A DNA stretch of 64,000 nt from DASRDU01 sp035560235 (GCA_035560235.1 DATMAG010000104.1:25560-89559); one strand, 5' to 3'; positions 55,567 to 64,000 are shown, numbered from the stretch's first letter. Numbers and translations are program-made. Notes: generated by a model not told the origin, from the sequence alone.

Positions 55567-56511
55567 ATGAAAAAGACCACGCCGTTCGGAAGCATTGAAA
55601 TTTTCGATGCCCATTGCCATTTCTTTTCGCACCGGTTCTTCGAGACGCTGGCCGGGCAGTCTCCGCAGTTGAAGGATGAAGCTGATCCGCTGGCGCGAGT
55701 GCGTGAACTGACCGGATGGACTATGCCGCCACAGGATCCGGCATCGCTCGGCGCAGTGTGGCGGGACGAGCTTGACCGGCACGAGGTGCAGGCCGCGCTG
55801 CTGATTGCGAGCGTGCCGGGCGATGAACAGTCAGTGGCCGCTGCCGTCGCGGCACATCCTGACCGCCTGGCCGGAGCTTTCATGCTCGATCCGACGCGTG
55901 AGGATGTCATCGGGCGGGTGAGCCGCGCCTTCGATGAACTCGGCCTGCGCGTGGTCTGCCTCTTTCCCGCCATGCATCAGTTCTCGCTCGCTGAAAGCGA
56001 AGGCGTGCGCGCCATTGTCGCGCTGGCTGCGGCGCGACCAGGGACAGCGGTCTTCGTTCACTGTGGCGCGCTCTCGGTCGGCGTGCGGCGGAAGCTGCAA
56101 CTGCCGAGCCTCTTCGATATTCGCCGGGGCAATCCGCTCGATCTCACGAGACTCGCGGCTGAGTTTACACAGGCGCGCTTCATCATTCCGAGTTTCGGCG
56201 CCGGGATGTTTCGCGAAACGATGCTGCTGGCTGATCTGTGTCCGAATGTTTACGTGGATACTTCGAGCAGCAACAAATGGATGAATTACGAAACCTCGCC
56301 TGTTGATCTGACGACGATCTTCAAACAGGCGCTGACAGTGATTGGACACGAACGGCTGCTCTTTGGCACTGATTCGTCATTCTTTCCGCGCGGCTGGAAC
56401 GCGGAGATTTTTCATGCGCAGGTCAACGCGCTGCTCGCCGCCGGAGCAAGCGAGGAGCAGGCGCAGGCGATCTTCGGCGGCAACCTGCGACGGCTGCTTC
56501 AGGCAGGCTGA
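55567..56511 (+). CDS. Metal-dependent amidohydrolase (amidohydrolase_2)
   Basis: 314 residues, TIM-barrel amidohydrolase. The metal motif DAHCHFF has His16 and His18. VFVHCGALS and FIIPSFGAGMFRE fall on later strands, and FGTDSSFFPRGW near the C-terminus supplies the catalytic Asp. The end GGNLRRLL is typical of the amidohydrolase_2 (decarboxylase/lactonase-like) group. Substrate unknown. It is divergent from the USP operon and convergent with the hemerythrin gene. Confidence 0.87.
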   Translation: MKKTTPFGSIEIFDAHCHFFSHRFFETLAGQSPQLKDEADPLARVRELTGWTMPPQDPASLGAVWRDELDRHEVQAALLIASVPGDEQSVAAAVAAHPDRLAGAFMLDPTREDVIGRVSRAFDELGLRVVCLFPAMHQFSLAESEGVRAIVALAAARPGTAVFVHCGALSVGVRRKLQLPSLFDIRRGNPLDLTRLAAEFTQARFIIPSFGAGMFRETMLLADLCPNVYVDTSSSNKWMNYETSPVDLTTIFKQALTVIGHERLLFGTDSSFFPRGWNAEIFHAQVNALLAAGASEEQAQAIFGGNLRRLLQAG

Positions 56512-56520
56512 AACACCGCA

Positions 56521-57075
56521 TCAGACTGCCCACTTTCTTTCGAGTTCCTCAGCCAGTTGTTCGTAACGTTTCGTGACGCCATCACCGGCTCTGGCATTCT
56601 CCTGCGCGAAGGACTGAATCAGCGAAGCCTTGACCGGTTCATCCAGCATCTCCTCGGCCAGATTGAACAGCATCGCCTCCTCCTGCTGCATATGTCCGAT
56701 CAGATGATCGCGGAACTGCACGGCGGCGTTGACAAAGTTATCGGCAGCGGCGGAATCGCCGTAACGATACTCTTCAGTGGCCAGTTCAAGTTCGGCCAGC
56801 AGATGCCGCTCCATCTCGTGTTCCTTCTTCAGAAAGGCCAGCGCCCCGCCCTCTTCCAGCACGCCCGATTCCTTCAGTGCCGGCAGGAACCAGTTCTCCT
56901 CCTTCGCGTGATGAAAGCGGTCAGCAAAGTTCTGAATGAAGTCGAGCATCTGCGCCAGCGCTTCAGCCGGAACGCTGCCGCCTGTCTTCAGCGTCAGACA
57001 CATTCCGTCCAGCGCGCGCAGCCCCTGTTCAATCACGCGATGTTCATGTCGAAGGATATGAGTTGGTCGAGACAT
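56521..57075 (-). CDS. Hemerythrin-like HHE domain protein
   Basis: 184 residues from the ATG at 57075 (GGAGAAACC upstream). Four-helix HHE pattern with ligands in HEHRVIEQG, FHHAKEENW, KKEHEMERH and HMQQEEAMLF, enough His/Glu for a di-iron site that could bind O2 or NO. Such proteins act in oxygen or nitrosative stress. It follows the P-type ATPase by 65 bases on the same strand. A hairpin (57101-57129) sits between them, so read-through may be partial. Confidence 0.88.
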   Translation of the reverse strand: MSRPTHILRHEHRVIEQGLRALDGMCLTLKTGGSVPAEALAQMLDFIQNFADRFHHAKEENWFLPALKESGVLEEGGALAFLKKEHEMERHLLAELELATEEYRYGDSAAADNFVNAAVQFRDHLIGHMQQEEAMLFNLAEEMLDEPVKASLIQSFAQENARAGDGVTKRYEQLAEELERKWAV

Positions 57076-57140
57076 GGTTTCTCCTGAGTTTTGCTCCGGT
57101 GTGGCGCGACTGGCCAGCTTTCGCGCCACATCCGCTGCTT

Positions 57141-59876
57141 TCATTCACGCTTCTGAAGTTGCGATTCCATCCGCCGTTGCTGCCGCACCAGCAGCTTGGC
57201 TGCCTCCACAATTATAACCGGAATGATGATGGTCAGTCCCCAGAGCGCCCAGTCCCGCGTGGTCAGTTCCACTACATTGAGCACCCGCGCCAGCGGCTTC
57301 AGCCAGACGGCGAGCAGTTGCAATGCAACCACTATCGCCACCGCGCCCCAGACATACGGATTGCGAAACAGCCCGTCAAAAGCCGAACGAATGCGCGAAC
57401 GGCAGTTGAAAGTATGACCGATCTGCACGCCGATCAGCGCAAACAGGGCGACTGTTCGCGCGTGCGCGCCTGCGCCGTACTCATTCAGCGCCCAGCCATA
57501 CGCCGCCAGCACGATCACCGCCAGCATCACGCCCTGCCACGCAATCAGCGCAAGGAACCGCCGCGACAGCAGCGCCGCCTGTGGCGGACGCGGCGGACGC
57601 CGCATCACATCCGGCGCGCCCGGTTCAACCGCCAGCGCCATCCCCGGAAAAATATCAGTCACCAGATTGAGCCACAGAATCTGCAGCGGCAGCAGCGGCA
57701 ACGGCCAGCTGATCACAATTGCCAGAAAGATCACCAGCACTTCGGCCAGATTCTTTGAAAACATCAGATGCACGAACCTGGTGATGTTCGCATAAATGAT
57801 CCGCCCGCCTTCGACCGCACGCAGAATGGTGGCAAAGTTATCATCAGTCAGCACGACATCAGCCGCTTCTCTGGCGACCTCCGTTCCGCGCCTGCCCATC
57901 GCAATGCCTGTATCGGCGCGCCTGAGCGCGGGCGCATCATTCACGCCATCGCCGGTCAGGGCGACGATTTCACCTGTCTGCTGCAGGGCTGCGACGATGC
58001 GCATTTTGTCTTCGGGCGAAACCCGCGCAAAAGCATCGGCGCGGCGCGCCAGCATTGCGACCTGTTCGTGACCGGCTCCAGTCAGATCGCGCGCGTGCAG
58101 CACCAGCGGATCGGTGCGATCATTCAGGCGCAGTTCCCGCGCAATGGCGCGCGCGGTATTGATCTGATCGCCCGTGAGCATTACCACGCGAATCCCTGCC
58201 TGGTGCGCCTGCGCAACAGCCTCAGGCACTTCGTCACGCGGCGGATCAATCATTCCGACGAAACCGAGAAAGGTGAAGTCATTACCAATCACCGCACTCA
58301 ACTGCTCAGACGCCGACACTCGTTTTTCCGCCAGCGCCAGCACGCGCAGTGCGCCGTCAGCCATCACTTCGTTGAGCGCCAGCAACTGCTGCTGCGCCGC
58401 CTCGTCAAACGGATGAAGTTCATCCTCGTCGTCAGCAAAGTGGCTGCACAGATTCAGCACGGCTGATGGCGCACCTTTGAGCGAGACAAGCTGTGTCCCG
58501 TCAGGCGCGCGATGCGCCGTGATCATGCGCTTCGTTTCAGCGTCGAAGGGAATCTCTGCGAGCTTTGTGTAAACGCCGCGCAATGCGCCGGGATTCACGC
58601 CCAGTTTCTCAGCGGCTTCAAGCAGCGCGGTTTCGGTCGGATCACCAATGGTGCGCGCTGCACCGTCAGACTGAACTTCATACGAAGCTTCGTTGCACAG
58701 CACTCCGGCGCGCACGGCGCGGAAGAGCAGTTCATCGCTGCCCGCCAGCGGCGCATCGGTTCTGATGACGCGGCCATCAGCGAGCCGGTACTCGATAACG
58801 GTCATCCGGTTTTCAGTCAGCGTTCCGGTCTTGTCAGTGCAGATGATGGTGACGCTGCCGAGCGTTTCAACCGCAGGCAGCCGCCGCACGATGGCCCGCT
58901 GCCTGGCCATGCGCAGCACTCCGATGGCCAGAATCAGCGTTGTCACCGCAGGCAGCCCTTCCGGCACAGCGGCCACAGCCAGGCTGATTGAAACTTCGAC
59001 CATCATCCACCAGCCGTCACCGCGCAAGGAGCCGGCCACTGTCACGACTGCCGCAATGGCCAGCATCAGCCAGACCAGCCGCTGTCCGAGCGCCGCCAGC
59101 CGTCGTTCGAGCGGAGTTGATTCATCCGGCGCATCGGCCACGAGCTTTCCGATGCGCCCGAGTTCAGTCTGCGCTCCGGTCGCTGTAACGACGGCCACGC
59201 CCCGTCCGGCAGAAACAGTAGTGCCGAGATAAAGCATCGAATGCCGTTCGGCCAGCAGCGCATCAGCCGCGACCGGCGCGACCGTCTTTTCCACGCTGGC
59301 GCTTTCGCCGGTCAGCGTTGATTCCTCAACGCGCAGGTTCGCCGCTTCAATCAGCCGCGCATCAGCCGGAACGCGGTCACCGGGATTGAGAATGATGATG
59401 TCGCCCGGCACCAGACTCTGCGCCTCAAGCATCAGTTCGCGCCCGTCACGCCGCGCGCGCGCTCTGGCCGGAGCGGTACGGCGCAGCGCATCGAGCGCGC
59501 GGCCCGCCTGCCATTCCATCGCAAAGCCGATCAGCGCATTCAGAATCAGCACGACGACGATGGCCAGCCCTGCTCCCACATCGCTCGTCAGAAACGCCAC
59601 GAGCGCCGCGACCGCGAGCAGCGCGATAATCACGCTGGCAAACTGATCGAGCAGCAGCCGCCACGCTGCGCGCGGGCGAATCCGCTGAATCGCATTTGCG
59701 CCAAACCGCTTCAGCCGCGCTTCTGCTTCATCGCTCGCAAGCCCGGCAGCAGGGTTCACGCCGAGAGCCTGAATGACTACTGCGGCCATCGCCGCGTGCG
59801 GCGCGTTCAGCGGATCAGACGCTGCCTGCACTTTCAGCGGAATGAGTTCCGGCTGTACGTCGGTTCTGACCATCAT
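57141..59876 (-). CDS. P-type cation ATPase, Ca2+/PMR1-like
   Basis: 911 residues. Actuator TGES (189-192), phosphorylation motif DKTGT with Asp348, PEGLPA in TM4 (305-310), hinge GDGVNDAPAL, and TM6 NLVTDIFPGMAL. This P2 arrangement with PEGLPA and N-x3-D resembles SERCA/PMR1 and the bacterial CtpF/PacL group, so Ca2+ or Mn2+ export is likely. The C-terminal four helices are present. CtpF is a member of the mycobacterial DosR regulon, a parallel for this island. A sigma54-type promoter lies 49 bases upstream. Confidence 0.93.
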   Translation of the reverse strand: MMVRTDVQPELIPLKVQAASDPLNAPHAAMAAVVIQALGVNPAAGLASDEAEARLKRFGANAIQRIRPRAAWRLLLDQFASVIIALLAVAALVAFLTSDVGAGLAIVVVLILNALIGFAMEWQAGRALDALRRTAPARARARRDGRELMLEAQSLVPGDIIILNPGDRVPADARLIEAANLRVEESTLTGESASVEKTVAPVAADALLAERHSMLYLGTTVSAGRGVAVVTATGAQTELGRIGKLVADAPDESTPLERRLAALGQRLVWLMLAIAAVVTVAGSLRGDGWWMMVEVSISLAVAAVPEGLPAVTTLILAIGVLRMARQRAIVRRLPAVETLGSVTIICTDKTGTLTENRMTVIEYRLADGRVIRTDAPLAGSDELLFRAVRAGVLCNEASYEVQSDGAARTIGDPTETALLEAAEKLGVNPGALRGVYTKLAEIPFDAETKRMITAHRAPDGTQLVSLKGAPSAVLNLCSHFADDEDELHPFDEAAQQQLLALNEVMADGALRVLALAEKRVSASEQLSAVIGNDFTFLGFVGMIDPPRDEVPEAVAQAHQAGIRVVMLTGDQINTARAIARELRLNDRTDPLVLHARDLTGAGHEQVAMLARRADAFARVSPEDKMRIVAALQQTGEIVALTGDGVNDAPALRRADTGIAMGRRGTEVAREAADVVLTDDNFATILRAVEGGRIIYANITRFVHLMFSKNLAEVLVIFLAIVISWPLPLLPLQILWLNLVTDIFPGMALAVEPGAPDVMRRPPRPPQAALLSRRFLALIAWQGVMLAVIVLAAYGWALNEYGAGAHARTVALFALIGVQIGHTFNCRSRIRSAFDGLFRNPYVWGAVAIVVALQLLAVWLKPLARVLNVVELTTRDWALWGLTIIIPVIIVEAAKLLVRQQRRMESQLQKRE

Positions 59877-59924
59877 TAACTGTGCTGCGGATTATCCCGC
59901 ACTTTTTCTTGTCAGAAGTCACGG

Positions 59925-59940
59925 AGCAAACTTCAGACCG
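59925..59940 (-). promoter_or_regulatory. Sigma54-like promoter of the P-type ATPase
   Basis: Minus strand CGGTCT-GAAGT-TTGCT: spacing exact and TTGC intact, but the -24 box is weaker (four of six bases differ or are neutral). The start near 59913 would give a leader of about 37 bases. Confidence 0.45.
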
Positions 59941-59987
59941 CAGGATCAGGGGAGTAAAAATCGGCTGAGGGAACTATATGCCGCGAA

Positions 59988-60776
59988 CTATTGCGCTGTC
60001 CAACCACCATCCACAAACAGCGCGCTGCCGGTGACGTAAGAGGCAGCTTCAGAAGCGAGGAAAATCGCAGCCCCCGCAATTTCGTGCAACTCGCCCCAGC
60101 GGCCCATCGGAATGCGGCTCACGAAGTCCCTGTACATTGCCGGATCATTGAGCAGTTGTCTGTTCATCTCCGTCGCGAACGGGCCGGGACAGATCGCATT
60201 GACGGTGACTCCCGCCGCCGCCCATTCGAGCGCGAGCGTGCGCGTCAGGCCCAGAATCGCGGCCTTCGCTGAAGCGTAAGGAGCACGCCCCGGCAGTGAC
60301 ACCACAGACATAATCGAACCGAGATTGATCACGCGTCCCCAGCCGCGCTGACACATCGCGGGGCCGAAGGCGCGCGCGCATAAAAACGGGCCTTTCAGAT
60401 TCGCGGTGATAACTGCATCAAAGTCCTGTTCAGAGAGTTCAGCGACGCTGCCGCGAATGTTGATCCCTGCATTGTTGACGAGAATATCAATCGGGCCGAG
60501 CGCGTTTTCAGCTTCCGCCTTCAGCCGCTCGATCCCGGCAGCCTGCGTCACGTCAGCAGCGAAAGCGAACGTTCTGCGTCCGGTCGAATCACTGATCTCC
60601 GCCGCTGCCGCTTCACATTCCGACAGCGTGCGGCTGCTGATGACAATCTCCGCGCCCGCTTCGGCAAGCGCCTGTGCGATCACTCTGCCGAGTCCCTTCG
60701 ACCCGCCCGTCACGAGCGCCCGGTGACCATCGAGCCGGAAGAGCGCGGCCACATTCAGTCGTGAATCCTTATCCAT
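59988..60776 (-). CDS. Short-chain dehydrogenase/reductase
   Basis: 262 residues from the ATG at 60776; the 44-codon upstream extension is word-repeat DNA. Cofactor motif TGGSKGLG, NNAG, catalytic Ser (GSIMSVVS), Tyr-x3-Lys in YASAKAA, and the classical C-terminal FVDGGW. The type is that of gluconate 5-dehydrogenase/3-oxoacyl reductase-like SDRs acting on sugar acids or ketones. NAD(P) preference is not certain. With the two downstream-strand sugar genes (60933, 62019) it could form a carbohydrate catabolic group. Confidence 0.9.
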   Translation of the reverse strand: MDKDSRLNVAALFRLDGHRALVTGGSKGLGRVIAQALAEAGAEIVISSRTLSECEAAAAEISDSTGRRTFAFAADVTQAAGIERLKAEAENALGPIDILVNNAGINIRGSVAELSEQDFDAVITANLKGPFLCARAFGPAMCQRGWGRVINLGSIMSVVSLPGRAPYASAKAAILGLTRTLALEWAAAGVTVNAICPGPFATEMNRQLLNDPAMYRDFVSRIPMGRWGELHEIAGAAIFLASEAASYVTGSALFVDGGWTAQ

Positions 60777-60825
60777 CACTGTTCGCCTTTCTGAAAAAGA
60801 AGTGCAGCCACGAATGCAGCTGCCT

Positions 60826-60903
60826 GAATGCGGAATGCCGAATGAGGAAGGCGAAGTCAGGGAGCGGTCTTTTTCCGCATTCCGCACTCCACATTCCGCA
60901 TTT
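60826..60903. repeat. Inverted repeat of GAATGCG words
   Basis: GAATGCGGAATGCCGAATG (60826-60844) faces an inverse copy with one extra unit (60878-60903). It lies between the SDR gene and the sugar isomerase-like gene and creates a false N-terminal extension of the SDR frame. Confidence 0.6.
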
Positions 60904-60932
60904 GACACACTCCTGGCTATTCTTTCCTGAAC

Positions 60933-62003
60933 TCACAGTTTCAGCACCCGGCGCGCATAATCCATGCTGCGGCGCAGGTTGTTGTTTTCAGCTTCGAGCA
61001 GCTGTTCACGGCTGAGTCCGCTTGTAACCGGCAGCGGTTTTGCTGATGCCCGGCTCAGCACTGCGGCCCTGAATTTTTCGATGCGCTGTGTGTCGCGCTG
61101 TGTGTACGTCGCCCAGTAATGGTCGGTCAGATACGGAACCTTCAGCGGATCGCGCGTGATCATCTCCAGACAGAAATGAACATCGCGCCGCGCCCGGCGG
61201 AGCGTGTCAGCCAGTTTGCCGAGCGGCAGCATCCCATCGCCGAGCGGCACCTCTGATAACTGAAAGCCGTCCGCGTCAGGCCGCAGCGCCATATCCTTCA
61301 GGTGCGTGGTGACGACAAACGGCGCAAGCTTCGTGGCGACTTCGACTGAATCTTCGAGCAGCGCCAGGTTGTTGCCGAAATCAACACAGACGCCGAGATA
61401 CTGACTGTCAGCGTGTCGCAGCAGTTCAATGAGTTCATCGGCCAGCCAGTCCTTGTGATTTTCAATGCCGACGAGCAGCCGGTGTTTTTCGATCAGCGGC
61501 GCGGCGCGGCGCAGCGTCTGCTGCCAGTTGTTCGCAAACTCCTGCCACTGGCTCAGCGCGTGAAAGTTCTCGTACCGCCTGCCGCTCAGACACGCCACGC
61601 GCAGCCGCGACACGCCAAGCTCGCGCGCCGCTGCGGCCATTCGCGCATACGCGGCCTCATCACTGAGCAGACGGGCATCAATGCCCAGTTCCAGGAACAT
61701 ATTCCTTTCTTCGAGCAGCCGACGAATGCGCCTGAGGTAAGCGGCTTCGTCCGAAACAAGCTGACTGAAGCCCATCTGACAGCCCTGCGCGCCGAACGAA
61801 TGACAGAGCGGAATGAACTCTTCCGCAGGCAGCGCCGCCGCATTGCGGGCAATCGCCTGCACGCTGCCGCCCATCCTGATCGGAAACGAAGTCCACGCAA
61901 TGCCGAGCGACCTGACCGGCGCAGCAGTGTTGAGCGATGAAGTAATCATAGCGGCGGAAGTCGAAGCGAGAAATTCACGACGTGAAAGTTGCACAGTCAT
62001 CAT
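60933..62003 (-). CDS. Tat-exported sugar isomerase/epimerase-like protein
   Basis: 356 residues with a twin-arginine signal (SRREFLAST near residue 7, then an Ala-rich core). The body is a xylose-isomerase-like TIM barrel (AP_endonuc_2 type): VGIENHKDW (metal Glu), VCVDFGNNLAL, VVTTHLKDM and HFCLEMITRDP give the usual Glu/Asp/His ligands. It is followed by the Gfo/Idh/MocA gene, the usual partner in Planctomycetes- and Acidobacteria-type periplasmic sugar pathways. Substrate unknown. Two adjacent ATGs; the exact one is open. Confidence 0.85.
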   Translation of the reverse strand: MMTVQLSRREFLASTSAAMITSSLNTAAPVRSLGIAWTSFPIRMGGSVQAIARNAAALPAEEFIPLCHSFGAQGCQMGFSQLVSDEAAYLRRIRRLLEERNMFLELGIDARLLSDEAAYARMAAAARELGVSRLRVACLSGRRYENFHALSQWQEFANNWQQTLRRAAPLIEKHRLLVGIENHKDWLADELIELLRHADSQYLGVCVDFGNNLALLEDSVEVATKLAPFVVTTHLKDMALRPDADGFQLSEVPLGDGMLPLGKLADTLRRARRDVHFCLEMITRDPLKVPYLTDHYWATYTQRDTQRIEKFRAAVLSRASAKPLPVTSGLSREQLLEAENNNLRRSMDYARRVLKL

Positions 62004-62018
62004 TGAATCAGCCGGAAA

Positions 62019-63371
62019 TCAGCCGGAGATTTTTCCGGGCAAAGCCGCCCTGAGTTCCCGATCCCAGGGCGAGCGATATTTTTTCGTCAGCATCCGGTTT
62101 GCCTCTGCATCACCGATCACCTCTTCCTTCTGCGCATCCCAGCGCAGCGAGCGGCCAAGCTTCATCGCAATGTTCACGAGATGACAACTCGTTGCCGTGC
62201 GGTGCGCGCTCTCAAGATCAGAAAGCGGCTGCCGACGCGACCTGACGGAGTCAATGAAATTGCGCACGTGCGGGCGGAACTGATCGCGCACCTGCTCATA
62301 GCCTTCGCGTTTGAAGGCTTCAGTCCGGTACTGAACTTCTGCCTGCGCGCGCGGCGGTTCAGTGAAGCGCGGAATCTGATCGTCAGCCGGAATCAGCCGG
62401 TCGGGAATCACTTCAATGCCCGCGCGACTGACTCTGAGGCGGCCCTTTGTGCCCTGAAATTCCAGCCCGCGCCCTTCGGCCATGGTGATTTCACGACACG
62501 ACCAGTGCAGCACGAACCCCGGATAATCAAAGACTGCCTCAACCACATCCGGCGTTTCACCAAAGCCTTTGAGCGAGTAGCGGCCACCGAAGGCCGCGAC
62601 CGCGCGCGGCGCTGCATTCATCGCCCACTGCACTATGTCGAGATCGTGCGAAAGCAGGTTGGTCGTCTGCCCGCCCGAATAGTCCCGGAACCAGCGGAAG
62701 TGATAGATGCAGCGGTTCCGGTCAAACGGCACATATGGCGCAGGGCCGAGCCACATCTGCCAGTCACTTTCAGACAACGCTTCAGTGCCGACCGGCTGAG
62801 TGAAGCCGGGCATGATGTTGCGATAAGCCGTGATGCGTGCGCTGCGCACTTCGCCGATGTGACCGCTGCGAATCAGTTCGACGCATTTGTGATACTGCTC
62901 GCCCGAACGCTGCTGCGTGCCGACCTGCACGACGCGTTTGTAATGCTTCATCGCCTCAGTCATCCAGCGGCCTTCAGCGACCACGTGCGTCAGCGGCTTT
63001 TCAACGTAAACATCCTTGCCCGCCGCGCAGGCCAGAATCGTCTGAAGCGCGTGCCAGTGATCGGGCGTCGAAACACAGACGGCGTCAATGTCCTTTCGCT
63101 CATACATCCGGCGAAAGTCCCTGAAGCCTTCCGGCCTGTTGCCCGCAGTCTCAATGCCTTCGCGCAGGCGCGGTTCATATGTCTCGCAGATCGCCGCGAC
63201 TTCGACATCCGGCTGCGCCATAAAATCGAGCAGATGCCGCTTGCCGATCAGCCCGATGCCGATGAAACCGACCCGCACACGTTCATTCGCGCCGATCACG
63301 CGCCGATAAGAGGCTGCGGTCAGCACTCCCGCGCCGGTCACGCCTTTCAGAAAACTGCGGCGATTTTTCAT
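62019..63371 (-). CDS. Tat-exported Gfo/Idh/MocA oxidoreductase
   Basis: 450 residues from the ATG at 63371 (GGGAGG upstream); the longer frame is unsupported. Tat signal NRRSFLKG at the start. NAD-binding GFIGIGLIGKRH, the family EKPL motif (VYVEKPLTHV), and the large C-terminal beta-sheet domain (QTTNLLSHDLDIVQW). These enzymes oxidise sugar hydroxyls; exported members may carry a tightly bound cofactor. It is 15 bases upstream of the isomerase-like gene, clearly one operon. Confidence 0.9.
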   Translation of the reverse strand: MKNRRSFLKGVTGAGVLTAASYRRVIGANERVRVGFIGIGLIGKRHLLDFMAQPDVEVAAICETYEPRLREGIETAGNRPEGFRDFRRMYERKDIDAVCVSTPDHWHALQTILACAAGKDVYVEKPLTHVVAEGRWMTEAMKHYKRVVQVGTQQRSGEQYHKCVELIRSGHIGEVRSARITAYRNIMPGFTQPVGTEALSESDWQMWLGPAPYVPFDRNRCIYHFRWFRDYSGGQTTNLLSHDLDIVQWAMNAAPRAVAAFGGRYSLKGFGETPDVVEAVFDYPGFVLHWSCREITMAEGRGLEFQGTKGRLRVSRAGIEVIPDRLIPADDQIPRFTEPPRAQAEVQYRTEAFKREGYEQVRDQFRPHVRNFIDSVRSRRQPLSDLESAHRTATSCHLVNIAMKLGRSLRWDAQKEEVIGDAEANRMLTKKYRSPWDRELRAALPGKISG

Positions 63372-63431
63372 GACTTGTGCCTCCCGTTGAAAAGCCTCCC
63401 GCCCCTGAGAACTCTCTGCCTGCTGCTGACT

Positions 63432-63499
63432 CAACAATGATTTCGCCCGCGAGCTGCGTTTCCCGAAGATTGTGTCGCTGCCGGGCGCAATCATTGTTG
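63432..63499. promoter_or_regulatory. Inverted repeat between divergent genes
   Basis: CAACAATGATT (63432-63442) has its exact inverse AATCATTGTTG at 63489-63499, with a further partial copy (CAATGATGTT) just beyond. It lies between the Gfo/Idh gene and the acyltransferase gene. An operator is possible. The 63372-63675 gap holds no gene. Confidence 0.4.
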
Positions 63500-63675
63500 T
63501 GTCCGGCGCAATGATGTTAGAGTGCAGCCGGTGTGCTTTCTCCCGCGTTCGTGCCGAGCGGTCGGCGATGCCAGTTAACGACAATCTGCACCTCGCCCGG
63601 ATTCGCTGAGTGAGTCAGCGGGATAAGGCCGGGCGTCGGCTTATCACAAAGACTTCTGAATGGAGCTGAAAACAG

Positions 63676-64000
63676 ATGGCAACTGCCAGGGAAGAAACCC
63701 AGTTTAGCACGGCTCATCCGGCAGCCACAGTGCAGCCCGGAATGATTGCGCGAGCGCGCTACTATTCAACCTTCGTCGTGGCGATTCTATGCTTTCTGAT
63801 TCTGGGCCTGCCGCTGATTCCGCTCGGCTATCTGCTGCGCCGTTTTTTCGGCATCAGGGATTTCATTTATCCATTTGGCAAATTCGGCGCGCGGCTCTAC
63901 CTGCGCACGGCGGGCGCGCGGGTTCACGCGAGCGGTTACGAACATCTCGATCCGCGCCAGCCTTATGTCTTCGTCGCCAATCATCAGAGCAATCTCGACC
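63676..64000 (+). CDS. PlsC-like acyltransferase, 3' end beyond window
   Basis: An open frame from the ATG at 63676 (TGGAGC upstream) to the window edge, 108 residues. After about 28 polar residues there is a membrane helix (VVAILCFLILGLPLIPLGYLL), then the acyltransferase motif NHQSNLD at the edge, equivalent to the catalytic NHxxxxD of 1-acylglycerol-3-phosphate acyltransferases (His and Asp present). It makes phosphatidic acid or a related lipid. The rest is not visible. Confidence 0.85.
   Translation, partial: MATAREETQFSTAHPAATVQPGMIARARYYSTFVVAILCFLILGLPLIPLGYLLRRFFGIRDFIYPFGKFGARLYLRTAGARVHASGYEHLDPRQPYVFVANHQSNLD

Noticed and set aside
60777..60908. Upstream start for the SDR protein
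   Set aside because: The 44 extra codons are made by the GAATGCG inverted repeat; the ATG at 60776 fits the family.
62181..63440. 419-codon plus-strand open frame opposite the Gfo/Idh gene
   Set aside because: The minus strand carries the full family signatures and Tat signal; the plus frame is a shadow.

Overview
The window looks like chromosomal DNA of an Acidobacteriota member, most likely near Blastocatellia. This is an inference from gene content: a TonB-dependent receptor with an N-terminal carboxypeptidase-regulatory-like domain, sortilin/BNR-repeat secreted proteins, MglA/MglB, NrfHA, TPR proteins and Tat-tagged sugar dehydrogenases. Base composition is moderately GC-rich. There is one tRNA (Pro, anticodon TGG), no rRNA, no CRISPR and no intact insertion sequence.

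Layout. 1-10 kb: the start of a TPR protein, an Rpn-type nuclease, SelB, a zinc-ribbon membrane protein, CorA, three tandem paralogues of an unrecognised secreted protein, and a protein made of two ClpX-type zinc fingers. 10-19 kb: tRNA-Pro, a PqqD-M50-HlyD fusion, an LCAT-like lipoprotein and a BNR-repeat protein. 19-25 kb: a housekeeping block on the minus strand (ispH, rpsA, sppA, HU, HIT, RluB-like), with a small gene near 19 kb carrying an in-frame TGA. 25-28 kb: mglBA, divergent from a histone H1-like/TPR fusion. 28-37 kb: TonB receptor, VPS10/sortilin-like protein and M19 dipeptidase. 37-39 kb: nrfHA. 60-64 kb: SDR, two Tat-tagged sugar-metabolism proteins and the start of a PlsC-like acyltransferase.

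The most interesting part is 39.6-60 kb. It is a stress/redox island: an NtrC-like sigma54 activator with its histidine kinase, two universal stress proteins, a flavin split-barrel protein, acetate kinase, alcohol dehydrogenase, a hybrid histidine kinase, an SQR/NDH-2-like flavoprotein, a hemerythrin-like protein, a P-type ATPase, a second response regulator, a membrane-anchored HTH protein and two orphan Mla-type ABC ATPases. I find six sigma54-type -24/-12 promoters (GG-N10-GC with TTGC at -12) in front of the activator itself, both USP genes, the second response regulator, the membrane HTH gene and the P-type ATPase. The gene content resembles the mycobacterial DosR dormancy regulon, but here it would be driven by sigma54. 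One of the two ABC ATPases has lost the catalytic glutamate and the switch histidine, so the pair may work as an asymmetric heterodimer.

The genome also carries intergenic inverted repeats built from short repeated words (4.4, 37.3, 44.0, 46.3 and 60.8 kb), which sometimes create false N-terminal extensions of neighbouring genes. All calls come from reading the sequence; no database search was possible.
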